A DNA stretch of 64,000 nucleotides from Nepenthes gracilis (lineage: Eukaryota; Streptophyta; Magnoliopsida; Caryophyllales; Nepenthaceae). This document shows, piece by piece, positions 46,160 to 56,933 of this stretch. The position numbers and the translations under genes were made by a program. The stretch lies in assembly GCA_033239525.1 (NCBI GenBank), contig BSYO01000014.1, positions 9,160,021 to 9,224,020 of the forward strand, in the 5' to 3' direction. Under the pieces are notes generated by a model. That model was not told the DNA's origin and searched no databases. It saw nothing but the letters and a program-made list of their open reading frames with translations. The first letter of the stretch is position 1. Each line of letters begins with the position of its first letter.

Positions 46160-46558
46160 ATAACAATTATCAGTCAAGTATCCAAATAGCTCTATTCGAG
46201 GCTTTTTATGGACAGAAGATGCGGTCTCCTATTAATTAGGAAGAAATTGGTAATCGTAGATTGTTACGCCCGATCATTATTTAGGATTGTTTTGAGAAGA
46301 TCAAAATTATTAGAAATCGGTTGATCAAGGCTCAGAGTGACCAAAAGAATTACGCTGATAGGAGGATATCTGATTTGGAGTTTGAAGTGGGTGACCATAT
46401 ATTCTTAAAGGTATGTTCGAGGAAGGGGATCTCAAGGTTTGAAGTTCGGGGTAAGTTGAAGCCAATGTTCATCAGTCATTTTGAGATTTTGGAGTAGATT
46501 GGAGAGGTGGGCTATAGATTGGCTCTACCTCTGAATTTGGCGGGTTGTCATGATGTGT
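46160..46558 (+). pseudogene. duplicated fragment of element E integrase
   Basis: A second copy of the sequence found at 49274-49675, starting AACAATTATCAGTCAAG and reading YQSSIQIALFEAF, LEFEVGDHIFLKV and IGEVGYRLALPLN. It follows LTR L1 exactly as the other copy follows LTR L2, then breaks off at about 46558 into minus-strand gag of element L. It shows that the right flank of an L insertion was duplicated together with the LTR. Confidence 0.8.
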
Positions 46559-46989
46559 ATACTCCATCAACTCAGGCACGCCTAACGCCCTTTTTTTATA
46601 CTCCACCAGCTATCAGTTTCACCTTCTAGATTGTATACTGCGAAGGTGACTTTCTCCTAATTAGTACACTGAATCACAACAAAAATCTTCTTCATTCTCT
46701 TTAGCCACACATCCGCTTCTGCTGGATTAGGCTTTCCCAAAAATCTTAGTTCTCGCTCTACTGTAAATCTATCATACGTCGTCGAAACAGGATTTGCTGG
46801 AGCTGGCTCAGGTACAAGGACCAGAGCCATATGCCTCTGCTCCACAGATTCCACCACATTGGTCATCCTCTCCAACAAGTTCACATAAGCAGCCTCTCTA
46901 TCGTGGGGAGTACTAGCACCACCACGATTATTTCTTTGATTTCTCCTACTGGCCATCTTAGATCCTATAATCAAGAATAAGCACAGCAT
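46559..46989 (-). pseudogene. element L gag, N-terminal fragment
   Basis: Minus strand, starting near 46956 (MASRRNQRNNRGGAS). It has AYVNLLERMTNVVESVEQ, TTYDRFTVERELRFLGKPNP and ADVWLKRMKKIFVVIQCTN, the usual start of a chromovirus capsid region, then TAG at 46657 and SWW about 30 codons further. The fragment ends at the rearrangement point near 46558; zinc knuckles and pol are missing. Confidence 0.8.
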
Positions 46990-47167
46990 TATAACCTCAA
47001 GAAATCAAGTTAAAGGAAGGGGTTATCAGTAGTTTAATGAAATTCAAACCTAGCCTAAGGATCAACTTCCTAAGCATCCTAGTTGCCTTAGCTACCTTGA
47101 CCTATTCCTACAGAAATTCAAGCCTGTACTTGCGCTTTTCGATCAATCAATTCCTAAGGTATCTCAT

Positions 47168-47182
47168 TTTCTCTGATACCAA
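47168..47182 (-). other. primer-binding site of element L
   Basis: Minus strand reads TTGGTATCAGAGAAAA just inside LTR L2. TGGTATCAGAG matches the complement of the 3' end of initiator methionine tRNA, used by many plant Ty3/Gypsy elements. L2 is therefore the 5' LTR. Confidence 0.9.
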
Positions 47183-47183
47183 T

Positions 47184-49273
47184 TGTGACGGAACGGTTTT
47201 TTTTTTGTCATAAAAAACTCCCATCATTACAAAAAATAGAACCCTAAGCTCGATTAACAACCTAAAGTTCTAAGAAAAGATAGACAAAATTTTTCCTAAA
47301 ATTGGGCTAAACTGAAATACAATTCCTGTTTATAACCTGCAACATATAGAATGACATCATCATATCTATCAACAGGTACTCTCATTTCAGACACAGGATC
47401 ACAAATGTCGTATAATTCCCTACGGCTTACATTTCACATTTTCTATCTACTATATTAACAATTTAGAATAGAAATGCCATCTAGGACCTGTACAAAATTT
47501 AAAAAACATATAGCGGAAGCTAAACTATATACCTGTAGAAGCATAATTTCCTATTTCATCACATGCATCACATACATTTCATATATAGAATCCATATGCA
47601 TAAAATTCATATAAAAAATCCAATGTTTACATTCAAATATTTCCTGCCAAGGTCTCCAAAAGTCTTTAGGCTAAGCTTTAAATCACTCCTTCTCGTCTGG
47701 TACTAGCTCTATAGTCTCATTTGGATCGAAAAATAGTAAAATAGTTAGTCAAAACCCAACAAGGTACATGCATACATGCAGTAAAACTTTCATGCAGAAC
47801 AGAATATAGTAAAATGAATATAGTTATATATTAAGCATAAATGATATAAAACAATGATTTACAGAAACTATAGCATAACATAAATGTAGAAGATTATAAA
47901 ACTGCCAGGGAATAGAAACATATATATATATTACGAGAAAAACATAATCTGATAATAATCAGGCTTCAGAAATCAGAAATTAGTAAACATGAATCAAAAG
48001 TCAGAAATCGATACAACATCTATGAATCATAAAAAATTTTCTTTTCTATCAATAAAGGACCCAACCAGTAGATCCTACTAGCAAACGGGACAAATTATCA
48101 AGGATAGATTGTATTCACTCCGCACAATCCAAGGCCAGAAACAGGAACAGGAGATCCCTTCTCGCGGGATCTATCCTCCTCATCATGGGGTTAGGACAGG
48201 GGTGCCGGCCAGGAATAGTAACTACCCTCTAGGTTAACTCCATGAGGAAAAGCGGACCACGTGTAACTCCATGGAAAGGGTTCTCATCGATTATCACCAT
48301 AACTTTCTAAGACATGTCAGAGAATCTAACCTAACCGTATATCAGTCCTGGGTCCTAATTAACAGTATTAAAAATATTTCTCTTCTTCTTTCTTAACTGA
48401 AAACCTTTTTATCTTTAAAAGTCAGTCAGAGTTTCACAATAACTCTTCAGCTAGTTTCAGAATATACAGTAATAGTTTAAATCCCTTCAAATTTGCTTCA
48501 GAAATCCTCAGAAATTTAACAGTATAAATCAGTGTAAATTTCTTAGATATAAATTACATGCTGGACATTATCATGTTACAGATTAACTTTTACATATCCA
48601 AAATTTTGGATTAAAACCATTAAATCCATTCATTTTCGTGCTTAGGATTTTGTCAAAATTTCTGGACAATAAATGAACACCAAACACATGTATTTTTATG
48701 AAATCAGAGACATATATAGCGATACATACCAATAGACATAAAATCTGTCTAATTAATCAAGAAAAATAGACATTATTTATAGTAAACATAAGGAAATATG
48801 GATTTAGAGTATAAATACTATTTTTGAGAAACAGAAAAGCCATAAAAATAGTAAATAACATCTGAAATATACTTGCCTGAGCTCGATCTACAGTATTCCT
48901 TACTCTGATCGGGATTGGATGGAAGATTTTTCCTTTTTCTTTTCTCTTCCCTCTTCTTCCTCTCTTCTTTCCTTTGGTTCTATCATTGTTCATCCCCAAA
49001 GGACTCGAGCGCCCACATTCACATAAGTGCACTCGAGCAGTGTGCTCGTAGCCGAGATCGCTCCCGCCTTGCCTCAGGCGCACCCTCGAGCGGTACATTT
49101 ATATTTTTTCACTCGAGGAGCGCTCGAGCGGTAGTCAAGCGCCCTACGCTCTTTAGTCTATTTTGTCTTATTTTATTTCGGTATCAAATTTTTTCACTAT
49201 ATTTAAGCCTTAACATGATTTCCATCCACATAATTAATCCATAATTATCACGACCCGGGATCAAGATCTCACA
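47184..49273 (-). mobile_element. LTR L2: 5' LTR of element L
   Basis: Plus strand begins TGTGACGGAACGG and ends AAGATCTCACA; 2,090 bases. It is followed by ATAAC (49274-49278), the same target sequence as LTR L1. Donor GCTCAG|GCAAGTATA on the minus strand at 48876; the acceptor reads CAA at about 47722. CTCGAGCG module at 49005-49135. Compared with L1 it has lost about 40 bases beside that module, including the promoter box. Confidence 0.9.
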
Positions 49274-49925
49274 ATAACAATTATCAGTCAAGTATCCAAA
49301 TAGCTCTATTCGAGGCTTTGTATGGACAGAGATGTAGGTCTCCTATTAATTGGGAAGAAATCAATAATCATAGATTGTTGGGCCCAATCATTATTTAGGA
49401 TTCTTCAGAGAAGATAAAAATTATTAGAGATCGGTTGATCAAGGCTCAAAGTCACCAAAAGAATTACGCGGATAGGAGGATATCTGATTTGGAGTTTGAA
49501 GTGGGTGACTATATATTGTTAAAGGTATCTTCGAGGAAGGGGATCTCAAGGTTTGAAGTTAGGGGTAAGTTGAAGACGAGGTTCATCAGTCCTTTTGTGA
49601 TTTTGAAGTAGATTGGAGAGGTGGGCTATAGATTGGCTCTACCTCCGAATTTGGCGGGTTTTCATGATGTGTTCCATATTTTGATATTGAGGAACTATGT
49701 GCATGATCCTTCTCACGTGATTGAATTTCAGCCATTGGAGATTGATGAGAATTTATCTTATATTGGGGTTCTTATTTAAATTTTAGATTAGAAAGATCAA
49801 GTATTGAAAAATAAGATTATTCTGCTGATTAAGGTGTTGTGGAGGAATCATTCAGTCGATGAGGCTACTTGGGAGTGTGAATATGAAGTCTGGAGGAGAT
49901 TTTCCTATTTGTTTGAGGGTTGAGG
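49274..49925 (+). pseudogene. element E integrase C-terminus and chromodomain
   Basis: Continues the integrase of 40461-41425 after insertion L: YNNNYQSSIQIALFEAL, RCRSPINWEEI, LEFEVGDYILLKV, FHDVFHILILRNYVHDPSHV and a chromodomain with LLIKVLWRNHSVDEATWE (about 49825-49880). Stops at about 49400, 49607 and 49778. A short tail leads to the polypurine tract. Confidence 0.8.
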
Positions 49926-49951
49926 TATATAATTTTTGAGAACAAAAGTTT

Positions 49952-49966
49952 ACAAGGGAGGGAGAA
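49952..49966 (+). other. polypurine tract of element E
   Basis: ACAAGGGAGGGAGAA lies before the LTR start TGTAATATCC. Confidence 0.85.
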
Positions 49967-50440
49967 TGTAATATCCTAAATCCCTATTTAGATTATTTTA
50001 ATATTAATTATAATTTTGTGTTAATTATATGTATCGTGAAATAGTTATATTGTAAAATTTTAAAAAACATTCAGATTAGTTGGGCTGGTGCTTGAGGTGT
50101 GCCTGTGTTGGCACTAGAACACCGATTGGATTATAAAAAAGAAAGAAATAAATAAATAATAGGAGAAAGGGGGATGTGGTGTGGCAGAGCGAAGCTGCGT
50201 AAATGAGAAGAGAAAATAAAGAAAAGGGGAGAGGAGAGAAGCAGAAACAGAGCTCACGCAAAGGAGCAGAAGAAGAGGAAGAGAGAGAAAGAAGAAGAAG
50301 AAGAAGAAGAAGAAGAAGAGAGAGAGGGAGCGGCCAGGGGAGAAAAAGGAAGAAGAGGAGAGGCATGCAAGAGAAAGGCCAAAGTAGAGTGGGCGTACGA
50401 TAGGAGAAAGAAAGAAGAGAGAGATGACCAAAGGGATTCA
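49967..50440 (+). mobile_element. element E 3' LTR, truncated
   Basis: Begins TGTAATATCCTAAATCCC, like the start of LTR H (TGTAATATCCCAAAT at 58957). It continues through an AT-rich part and a TTATAAAAAAG TATA-like box (about 50131) into a purine-rich tract. It then passes without a CA end into sequence of a different kind that belongs to G1. The boundary near 50440 is approximate. Confidence 0.6.
50205..50425 (+). repeat. purine-rich tract with GAA microsatellite
   Basis: A nearly unbroken A/G tract with AGAAGAAGAAG at 50290-50320. It gives long but meaningless frames rich in Glu/Arg/Lys on the plus strand and Leu/Ser/Phe on the minus strand. LTR H has a comparable tract (59600-59850), so it is probably part of the LTR leader. 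Confidence 0.75.
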
Positions 50441-50910
50441 AATGCCGAGATTCAAATGTGGATTCAAATCTTGTTCACAGCCACCCACACGAAAAGGGAT
50501 GACCAAAGAGGCCTCCTACACGAAAAGGAGCTACCAAAGCAGTCCAAACACCATGACTCGAGACCGTAGCACCAGAGAACATGAATAGCACAAGCTCAAA
50601 GTCGGCAACCAGAGCAGCAAGCTCCCCAACAATGTCAAGCTCCCATACCATCTCACCAATTAATGAGGAAGGTGATGCTAAAAAATGTTAAAGCTCTCAA
50701 TTTATAGCACGTGAGGAAGCAGACAGAATACTAAACGCCAAAGGACCACCAACCTGGCAAATCTACAGAGAATCAAAAAAATAGGTGGGTCACGTCGAGA
50801 ACAATGAAAAAGGGAATCTAGATCAGACCTAAGAAAATAACACGACTAGTCACATCCTATCAAGAATATGTTGGAGGCCAAAACTTTAGACCACCGGTAT
50901 GGGGGGCTAG
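50441..50910 (+). mobile_element. element G1, non-coding 3' internal fragment
   Basis: AC-rich sequence with no open frame, ending in the polypurine tract GGTATGGGGGGCTAG (50896-50910) directly before an LTR. Plant Tat/Ogre-type and non-autonomous elements often have such non-coding sequence before the 3' LTR. No protein motif is visible, so the family is inferred only from the LTR. Confidence 0.5.
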
Positions 50911-51830
50911 TGATAGGGACGATTGAAGTGGGCCAGCCCAAAGAAGCAAGTGGCCTAAAAAGCATCGCAGCCCAATGGCTCAAAGGAAGGTCAACGCTCC
51001 CGTTGACTGGAGAAGTTTCTCAAGCAGCCAGATGCGGCACAAAACATATGCGGCCCAAACTAAAATCGGCCCATGAGCCCTTTCCTGCATGCAATGGTCA
51101 TCTGCCCTAATTAGCTGTGATGTTGAGAATCTCCCCAAATGGCAGCCACTTCCAAAATGGAAACCCCAAATCTATACATATTTTGAAACAAAAGCCTCAA
51201 ATCAAGCACACAACTCACAACAGCAGTTTCAGCATTCACGGCGTGCAACATCTCCGTGGGGGAAAAAATCCTCCTTCCTGACTGTTACAGCCTTGAATGG
51301 CACCTACATTCTTACGAGAAATGGAAAGGATCCCCTCAGACGGCTGGTAACCCGCCTCACCACCTAAGGAAGGCAGCGAGGCCCGATGGCTATAAAAAGC
51401 CGTAAAGGGACACTCTCCAGAATACTTAAACTCACATAAGCGTTCCATCTCTCAAGCAATCCATCACTATTCTCATTCTCACTATTCATTCCCAACAAAC
51501 CCAATGATCAAAAAAGCTACTCTCCACAAGCGCACTACACCCTAAGCCACTCCGCAACGAGTATACCTCCAATTTAGACTTTCAAATCCCCTTTTCAGTA
51601 TTCATTCTGGCATACTCTGTTTTTATTTTCTTTATTTTGGAAGGCAGATTACTAACTTGAGTGTCAATGAATAAATTGGGGAGTGAGTCTCATTGTTGTT
51701 CTCTGATTTCTTATATTCTATTGTGGTGTGCAAAATCCAAGGCACGCAAGACGAAAATCAAACCTAACATCCTCACAAGCCCAAGGAGTAGTTTAACCCA
51801 AATCCGTCCGAAACTCGAATCCGGAACGCA
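50911..51830 (+). mobile_element. 3' LTR of element G1
   Basis: Begins TGATAGGGACG and ends GGAACGCA, 920 bases. It aligns with the LTR of G2 (63007-63931) through GTTGACTGGAGAA/GTTGATCGGAGAA, the TATA box GCTATAAAAAG (51391) and GATTACTAACTTGAGTGTCA (51648). A polypurine tract precedes it. The right flank is AT-rich unrelated DNA; the left target duplication is lost with the 5' part of the element. Confidence 0.75.
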
Positions 51831-52618
51831 TCATTTTCATATATAAATATATTATCTTACAATATTCACTTATTTAGTAAAATATAAATAAATGTCCAAA
51901 TCTTTTAGTAAAACGAGATAAAACTTTAAAATTATTTATAAAATCATATGTGTGCAACAATATTTAATGTGAGAGATTAAAGGGTTGTATGCATGAATCT
52001 CAAAATAAAAAAAAAAACACACATAAAAATCAAAGGATTTGCAAATAGACAAAAAAAGGGTGTAAAATGCTTGTCTTATCTTCTCGGTCTAGCTAATCTG
52101 ACAAGATAAATCGAAAGTACTTTTCCTTCTCTTCCTCTATCTCCTTCCTCTTCTTCTCCTCTATCCTATGTCTATCCTCTTCTTCTTTCTTGCAAAAATG
52201 ATCTAAAATAGTGTACATATTACTTATATAATTAAAATACTATACAAGTGCTAGATAAGCACGTATTAAGCATTGTTCACAACCCTTAGGTATGCACAAG
52301 TACCACATTAGGTGTGAATCAGGTACTATCATTCTATCCAAATTATGTATGAGCATTACATAAACGTGCATCACATACTACGCAATCTATCAAAAATATA
52401 CATGAGTGTTGTAGGGGCACATATCAGGCATCTAGCTTCTGCTTGGAATATACATAAGCGTAGTACAGGCACTTATTAGGCGCAAAGCTTTATTCCAAAC
52501 CTAAATCTCTTTCACATTTTTATTATATTATTATTTTTAAATTGACTTAAAATTATTTTAATGACATCATAATTTATAATTAGAAAATGGACATCATATC
52601 TTCACTGTACAACCCTAA
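51831..52618. other. AT-rich spacer between G1 and the Harbinger element
   Basis: No frame of interest. It has a CT-rich tract (52120-52190), the imperfect repeats listed separately, and ends in TAA (52616-52618), the target duplication of the Harbinger element. Confidence 0.6.
52225..52500. repeat. imperfect repeats around CATAAGCGT..GGCAC.TATTAGGC
   Basis: Three or four diverged units of about 60-70 bases with shared words such as ATATACATRAGYGT, AGGCACTTATTAGGC and ATGCACAAGTACCACATTAGG. Too diverged to fix a period by eye; probably an old satellite fragment. Confidence 0.35.
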
Positions 52619-52849
52619 CCCCATATTTGGTTGGAGGGAATAGAAATTCTACTCCCTCATTATTAGTGGAATAATAATTCCACTGTTTCGTTACATTTTA
52701 CCTGGGAATACAATTCCCAAAGGAATAGTTATTCCCTGATTATAAGGAATAACTATTCCTAGGTGCAAGATGGTTTTTTTATTCCCGGCTGTAAAGGAAA
52801 ATGTATTCCCGCATAATATTTTTTATATTCCGAATATACCCTCAGCAAC

Positions 52850-53065
52850 ACGCAGCAACCCTTCTCTCTCGCACATTTTTCTCCTCACAACGTCCTTCCC
52901 TCTCTCGAAACCCTTCTCTCTCTCGCAGCCAATCTTCCCTTCCCTCTCTCGAAACCCTTTTTTCTCTCTCTCGCAAACAACTTCCCTCTCTCAAACACCA
53001 ATATTCTCTCTCTCGTAGCCAATCTTTCCTCCCTTGAAACCCTACCTTCTCTCTCTCGCAGCCAG
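52850..53065 (+). repeat. CT-rich tract with CTCTCTCGCAGCC repeats
   Basis: Six or so units of TTCTCTCTCTCGCA/GAAACCC, about 30-45 bases each, ending AGCCAGTTAAGGTACGTGA, which has a donor-like AAG|GTACGT. It looks like the 5' leader of the transposon transcript. Confidence 0.55.
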
Positions 53066-53439
53066 TTAAGGTACGTGATTTTGTTTATGTTTTCGTTGCC
53101 TGTTTGGATTTCGTTACCTGTTTTCATGAACACCTATCTTCTCTCTCTACTATTTTAACATTTTGTACGTGATTTTGTTTTCATAAACAAAATTGCAAAC
53201 AGGCTAGCAATAAAATTTGAAGGGGAGACGAGCAATGTAGACTCGGCTACAGCTGCTTTCGCTTATCTGCCATGGTGTTTAGCGTGTTTTATTTCATCTT
53301 TACCACAATCTAAATATAGGTATTGTTATTACTTGGAGATTGTTGAACTAATTGGAAAAACATGAGAGAAAATAAGGGAGAAGACATCTCCGAAGTGGAT
53401 TTCATTTTCTCTTTAGTCATAGTGGATAGTCGGAGGGAA

Positions 53440-53675
53440 ATTTGATCAATGCCTCCCCCATAGATTTAGGTTGTATGGCTTGGTGATGACCGTGGAGATC
53501 ACTACCCAATGCTTGGGTAGTGAGGTTACTTTGTTATTGATAGAACACTTTAGTATAGCCATTGATTGTGTCACATTTCTGGTGGTTTTGTTCAATTTTT
53601 CTGTCATTAGAGTGTTGGCTATGTTCATGCAAAAAATGGCAATTTTTGTCACACCAGCAGTTCTAGTGTCATAAA
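53440..53675 (+). pseudogene. presenilin-like gene fragment
   Basis: The plus-strand frame from about 53505 to 53670 reads LGSEVTLLLIEHF, AIDCVTFLVVLFNFSV and RVLAMFMQKMAIFVTPAVLV. Plant presenilins have at this point G-G/S-E-hydrophobic-LLI-D/E, then ID..TFL..LFNFSV and further membrane segments, so the match covers transmembrane segments in the N-terminal half. Presenilin is the catalytic subunit of gamma-secretase, a membrane protease. Here only about 75 codons are visible, with a disturbed frame at the left and a stop at 53672, and both catalytic aspartates lie outside. It sits inside the Harbinger element. Identification is from remembered family features; a search should confirm it. Confidence 0.65.
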
Positions 53676-54486
53676 AGGAATGTACACAGGTGGAGGTGGC
53701 GGCACAGGAACAAAAGGAAAGCCCCTAAAGGCCTCTACATGTGGCAGTGGAGCATAATAAACCAGATGATGCAAAATATCTGAAGTGGGTTATAATAGAA
53801 GAAGCAGTTAAACAAAATGCTAATCATTAACAAGATACATATCTGACTTCCTCAATATCTGAACTTACCATGATAAATCATGGCATTCCCATACGATCTC
53901 ATAGACTATGAGGCCATATATTGTACAGGCCCTAATGCTGGAGGTAGATATGAGAGTAGATATGAGAGTCTCCAGATTGAAAGGAATATGACAGCTCTTG
54001 CTTTGTAAGGATGAGAAGCAGCCACCGGGCCTTATGTTTGGTAGTCAAAGTCGCCATCAAGGGAGAATGTTGAATTTAACTATGAACTCTTTCATATCTG
54101 ACATTTATTATCATGTTTATTTTGTGTCATTTTGTGTGCCACGTCTATTTCATTGAATCGGGACTCAAATTTCATTCATCATTATTGATCATTTCGAACA
54201 TCTAGACTATTAAGCAAGTTTATGAACAAGCGATCGTGTAGTTGGCTCCAGTGTAGAAAATTGAGATGGAAATCACCTTCCATTCAAAGCATTGTTTGAA
54301 TAAACATTTTTAGTTGTTTCTTCTCCACTTTTTGGTTGATCTGTTGTTGTTAACAATTGTATTTTGGTGAAGTTTGAAAAACTCTTCTGAGATTTGTCAT
54401 TACTCTTAGCTATCCGAAATTACATGAAAAAAATGGTGGCTTCCTTTCTTTTTGTCAAAAAAAAAAAACTGACCTATTTGAAATAG
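53676..54486. other. unassigned part of the captured segment
   Basis: Low-complexity-free sequence inside the Harbinger element. On the minus strand 53790-53655 reads a proline-rich peptide with FRGFPFVPVPPPPPVYIPF; on the plus strand the same stretch reads a Gly-rich peptide. The minus strand at about 53880 has CATG|GTAAGTTC, a good donor. From its composition it may be a piece of a third gene, but I recognise no family. 54060-54486 is AT-rich with an A-run (54458-54469). Confidence 0.35.
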
Positions 54487-55188
54487 CTAAGATGTGATAT
54501 CTAATATCTGCAATGAAAAATTCCAATTCAAATTTGAAAAAATTCCAATGTTTTGCTTTGTTAGTTTAAAAGACTCCATAATAGTCCTGACTTGGGAGTT
54601 GGATAACCTCTTTCTTCTCTTCCAGATCATATAATAGCCAAGACCTGCAAGAACAAGAAAAAGAACCACCCCATCAGCAACTACTACCAAAATCATGACC
54701 CATTTTCTCAAACTTGTCTTTCTATGAACTCCACCTTCTCTTTTTGGAACCTTAACCAGGTAACTCAGTCTGCTTCCTCGGTTCATCTGCTTAACTCCAT
54801 TGACCAAATAATAAAAACTGCATACTTGCATGTTTGTGTCGCCCTTCTTGAAGGAATACAATGCTGCAACACAATTGCAGTCATTTAAGCATATACTAGT
54901 GCAAGCTTCTTTGCTTACATTGACTTTTGTTGAAGAACTTATTAGGACGCTGCCAGCATCTTCTAGTTCTAGCATCTCTGCCTGACTCCCACCACACAGT
55001 CCTTCTCTAGCACCTACAGGGCAATCAAAACCCATATTCTCATCCTCAACCAATAATCGTATACACAAACAACCATTACTCAATGTACAAATGCCATAGG
55101 GAGCACACTTAAGGGGAAGGTCACACGCAATATTGAGAGCTTGAAATGATGCCCCTGTAGCAACACGTATGTAGCAACACGCTGGCAC
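54487..55188 (-). pseudogene. PAN-domain, receptor-like protein fragment (G-type lectin family)
   Basis: A minus-strand open frame of 233 codons. Residues about 20-60 are a cysteine-rich EGF-like part (CDLPLKCAPYGICTLSNGCL). Residues about 60-155 form a PAN/apple-like domain with EACTSICLNDCNCVAALYS and CSFYYLVNGVKQMNRGS. SYLVKVPK is followed by a transmembrane helix (about 172-195, VMILVVVADGVVLFLVLAG) and a basic stop-transfer IWKRRKR. The layout matches the membrane-proximal end of plant G-type lectin receptor-like proteins. The lectin domain before it is missing and no kinase domain follows. It is open but has lost its own start: the first Met is in the middle of the domain order. A 15-base duplication (TGTAGCAACACGTA, about 55158-55185) marks its right edge. 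Confidence 0.7.
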
Positions 55189-55591
55189 TTAAGTTTAATC
55201 CTCTTATTAACAATGAAAATAACTTCAATCACTATTACCTCCTTCTATGCGGTGTCTTTAACAATAAATGTGTTGACATCAAGCAACACCCAAGAACAGA
55301 TTTCTTTTAATCCTGGTTTACAATTTTGACCTGTATCTATTATTTGTTATTGCAGTTTATGGATCAATTACACTCCAAGTTTTCCAACGAGAAGAAAAAG
55401 AAGATAGTGATCATTATAGTTTGATGGATTGTAATTTGCTGTACCTTTTGGTGTATTTATGTGTATTAGGTGCAATTTTAATTATTGGACAGCCTAAACG
55501 TACTATTATGAGATTTTATAATCTTGACTTCTATTGAAAAAGAGAATACATCAACAAAATCATACATGATAGTGATACCACTTGTATTAAC

Positions 55592-56599
55592 ATGTTGAGG
55601 ATGTGTAGACCCGCGTTTCTCAAACTGTGTGAGCTGCTAACGACTACTGTGAGACTTCGTCCATCAAAACACATGTTAGTTGATGAACAAGTGGCAATGT
55701 TCTTGCACATTCTTGCACATCATATAAAAAATAGGGTGGTTGCACATAATTTTTAGAGGTCGGGTGAGACGGTGAATAGAATATTTAATAATATGTTAGC
55801 TGTAGTAATACGTATACAAGCACAACTATTTAGCTGGCCGGAACCCATTTCTGAGAATTGCACAGATGAGTGATGGAAGTGGTTCCCAGTATGATACTTA
55901 TTTTATATGTTTGATGTTATATTTAAATGGCAAATATAACAACTAAGTCATTCTACTTCGATATGTTTTTGTAGAATTGTATAGGCACTTTGGATGGAAC
56001 ATACATCAAAATAAGGGTACCTACTGCAGACAAACCTAGATATCGAACTCAAAAGAGAGATATAGCTACAAACGTGTTAGGAGTATGTACCCATGACATG
56101 TAATTTATATTTGTCCTATCAGGTTGGGAAGGATCTGCAGCAGATTCTAGAATTTTACGAGATGCGCTAAATAGAATGCATGGACTCAAAGTTCCAAGTG
56201 GTAAGCTCTTAGATAATCGAATAAATCATAGTGTTTTACAATAACCTTATATTACACAATGATATCGCATGTTTTCATATAGGTACTTATTACTTAGTTG
56301 ATGCGGGATATGCAAATTGCAATGGATTTTTTGTACCATTTAGGGGGCAGAGATATCATTTAAATAAATGGCGTCAAGGCCATCAGCCAAAAACAACGGA
56401 GGAATTTTTCAATATAAAACATGCCGCTGCTCATAATGTTATTGAAAGGTGTTTTGGATTGCTGAAAATACGGTGGAGAATTCTTAGAAGTCCATCATTT
56501 TATCCCGTTAGAACACATAATCGAGTTATCATTGCTTGTTACCTACTGCATAATTTTATAAGAAATGAGATGGAATATGATCCTATCGAGGATGAATAA
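55592..56599 (+). pseudogene. PIF/Harbinger DDE transposase
   Basis: First exon (55592-55888): CRPAFLKLCELLTTTVRLRP, EQVAMFLHILAHHIKNRVV and RSGETVNRIFNNML, the helix-turn-helix region. After an intron (55889-55974, GTATGA...TTTTGTAG) come NCIGTLDGTYIKIRV with the first catalytic Asp and [17 protein letters not shown] second intron (56201-56282) is followed by YYLVDAGYANCNGFFVPFRG with the second Asp and HNVIERCFGLLKIRWRILR with the catalytic Glu. The three catalytic residues are all present. Three stops at codons for Gln, Arg or similar (about 55756, 55871 and 56102), each explicable by C-to-T, make it inactive. It would excise and reinsert the element at TWA sites together with the ORF1 protein. 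Confidence 0.85.
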
Positions 56600-56933
56600 A
56601 CGACATGCATCATGAGGACTTCCGTGACGAAGATACAGACATGATAACACAACTAGATCCTACTGATGGTTAGAGTGCATTTAGGAATAATTTGGCAAAT
56701 TCTATGTTCAACGAATAGAGAAATCATTGAATTTTGTCACAGTTAATTTGAGTACTGACATTAATGTGTTTAATGATCCATATCATCAATTTTATATTCA
56801 CTTCTGCGAATGTTATATGTCTGTTGCCATAATTATCAAAATTATTTTTTCATATCATTTATATGGCATCTATGGATAAAACTTTTTGGATTCACTCTTT
56901 CACCATTATTATAACAGATAAAAGTAGTTAAAT

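Noticed and set aside
41426..49273. Full-length element L with two normal LTRs
   Set aside because: Pol is missing and a copy of the right flank lies between the LTRs, so it is a rearranged locus.
50076..50441. Two overlapping frames of 105-121 codons on the minus strand, Leu/Ser/Phe-rich
   Set aside because: They are translations of the GA-rich tract and GAA microsatellite. No family resemblance and no conserved start.
54487..55188. Intact receptor-like kinase gene
   Set aside because: There is no lectin domain upstream and no kinase domain downstream, and the piece lies inside a transposon.
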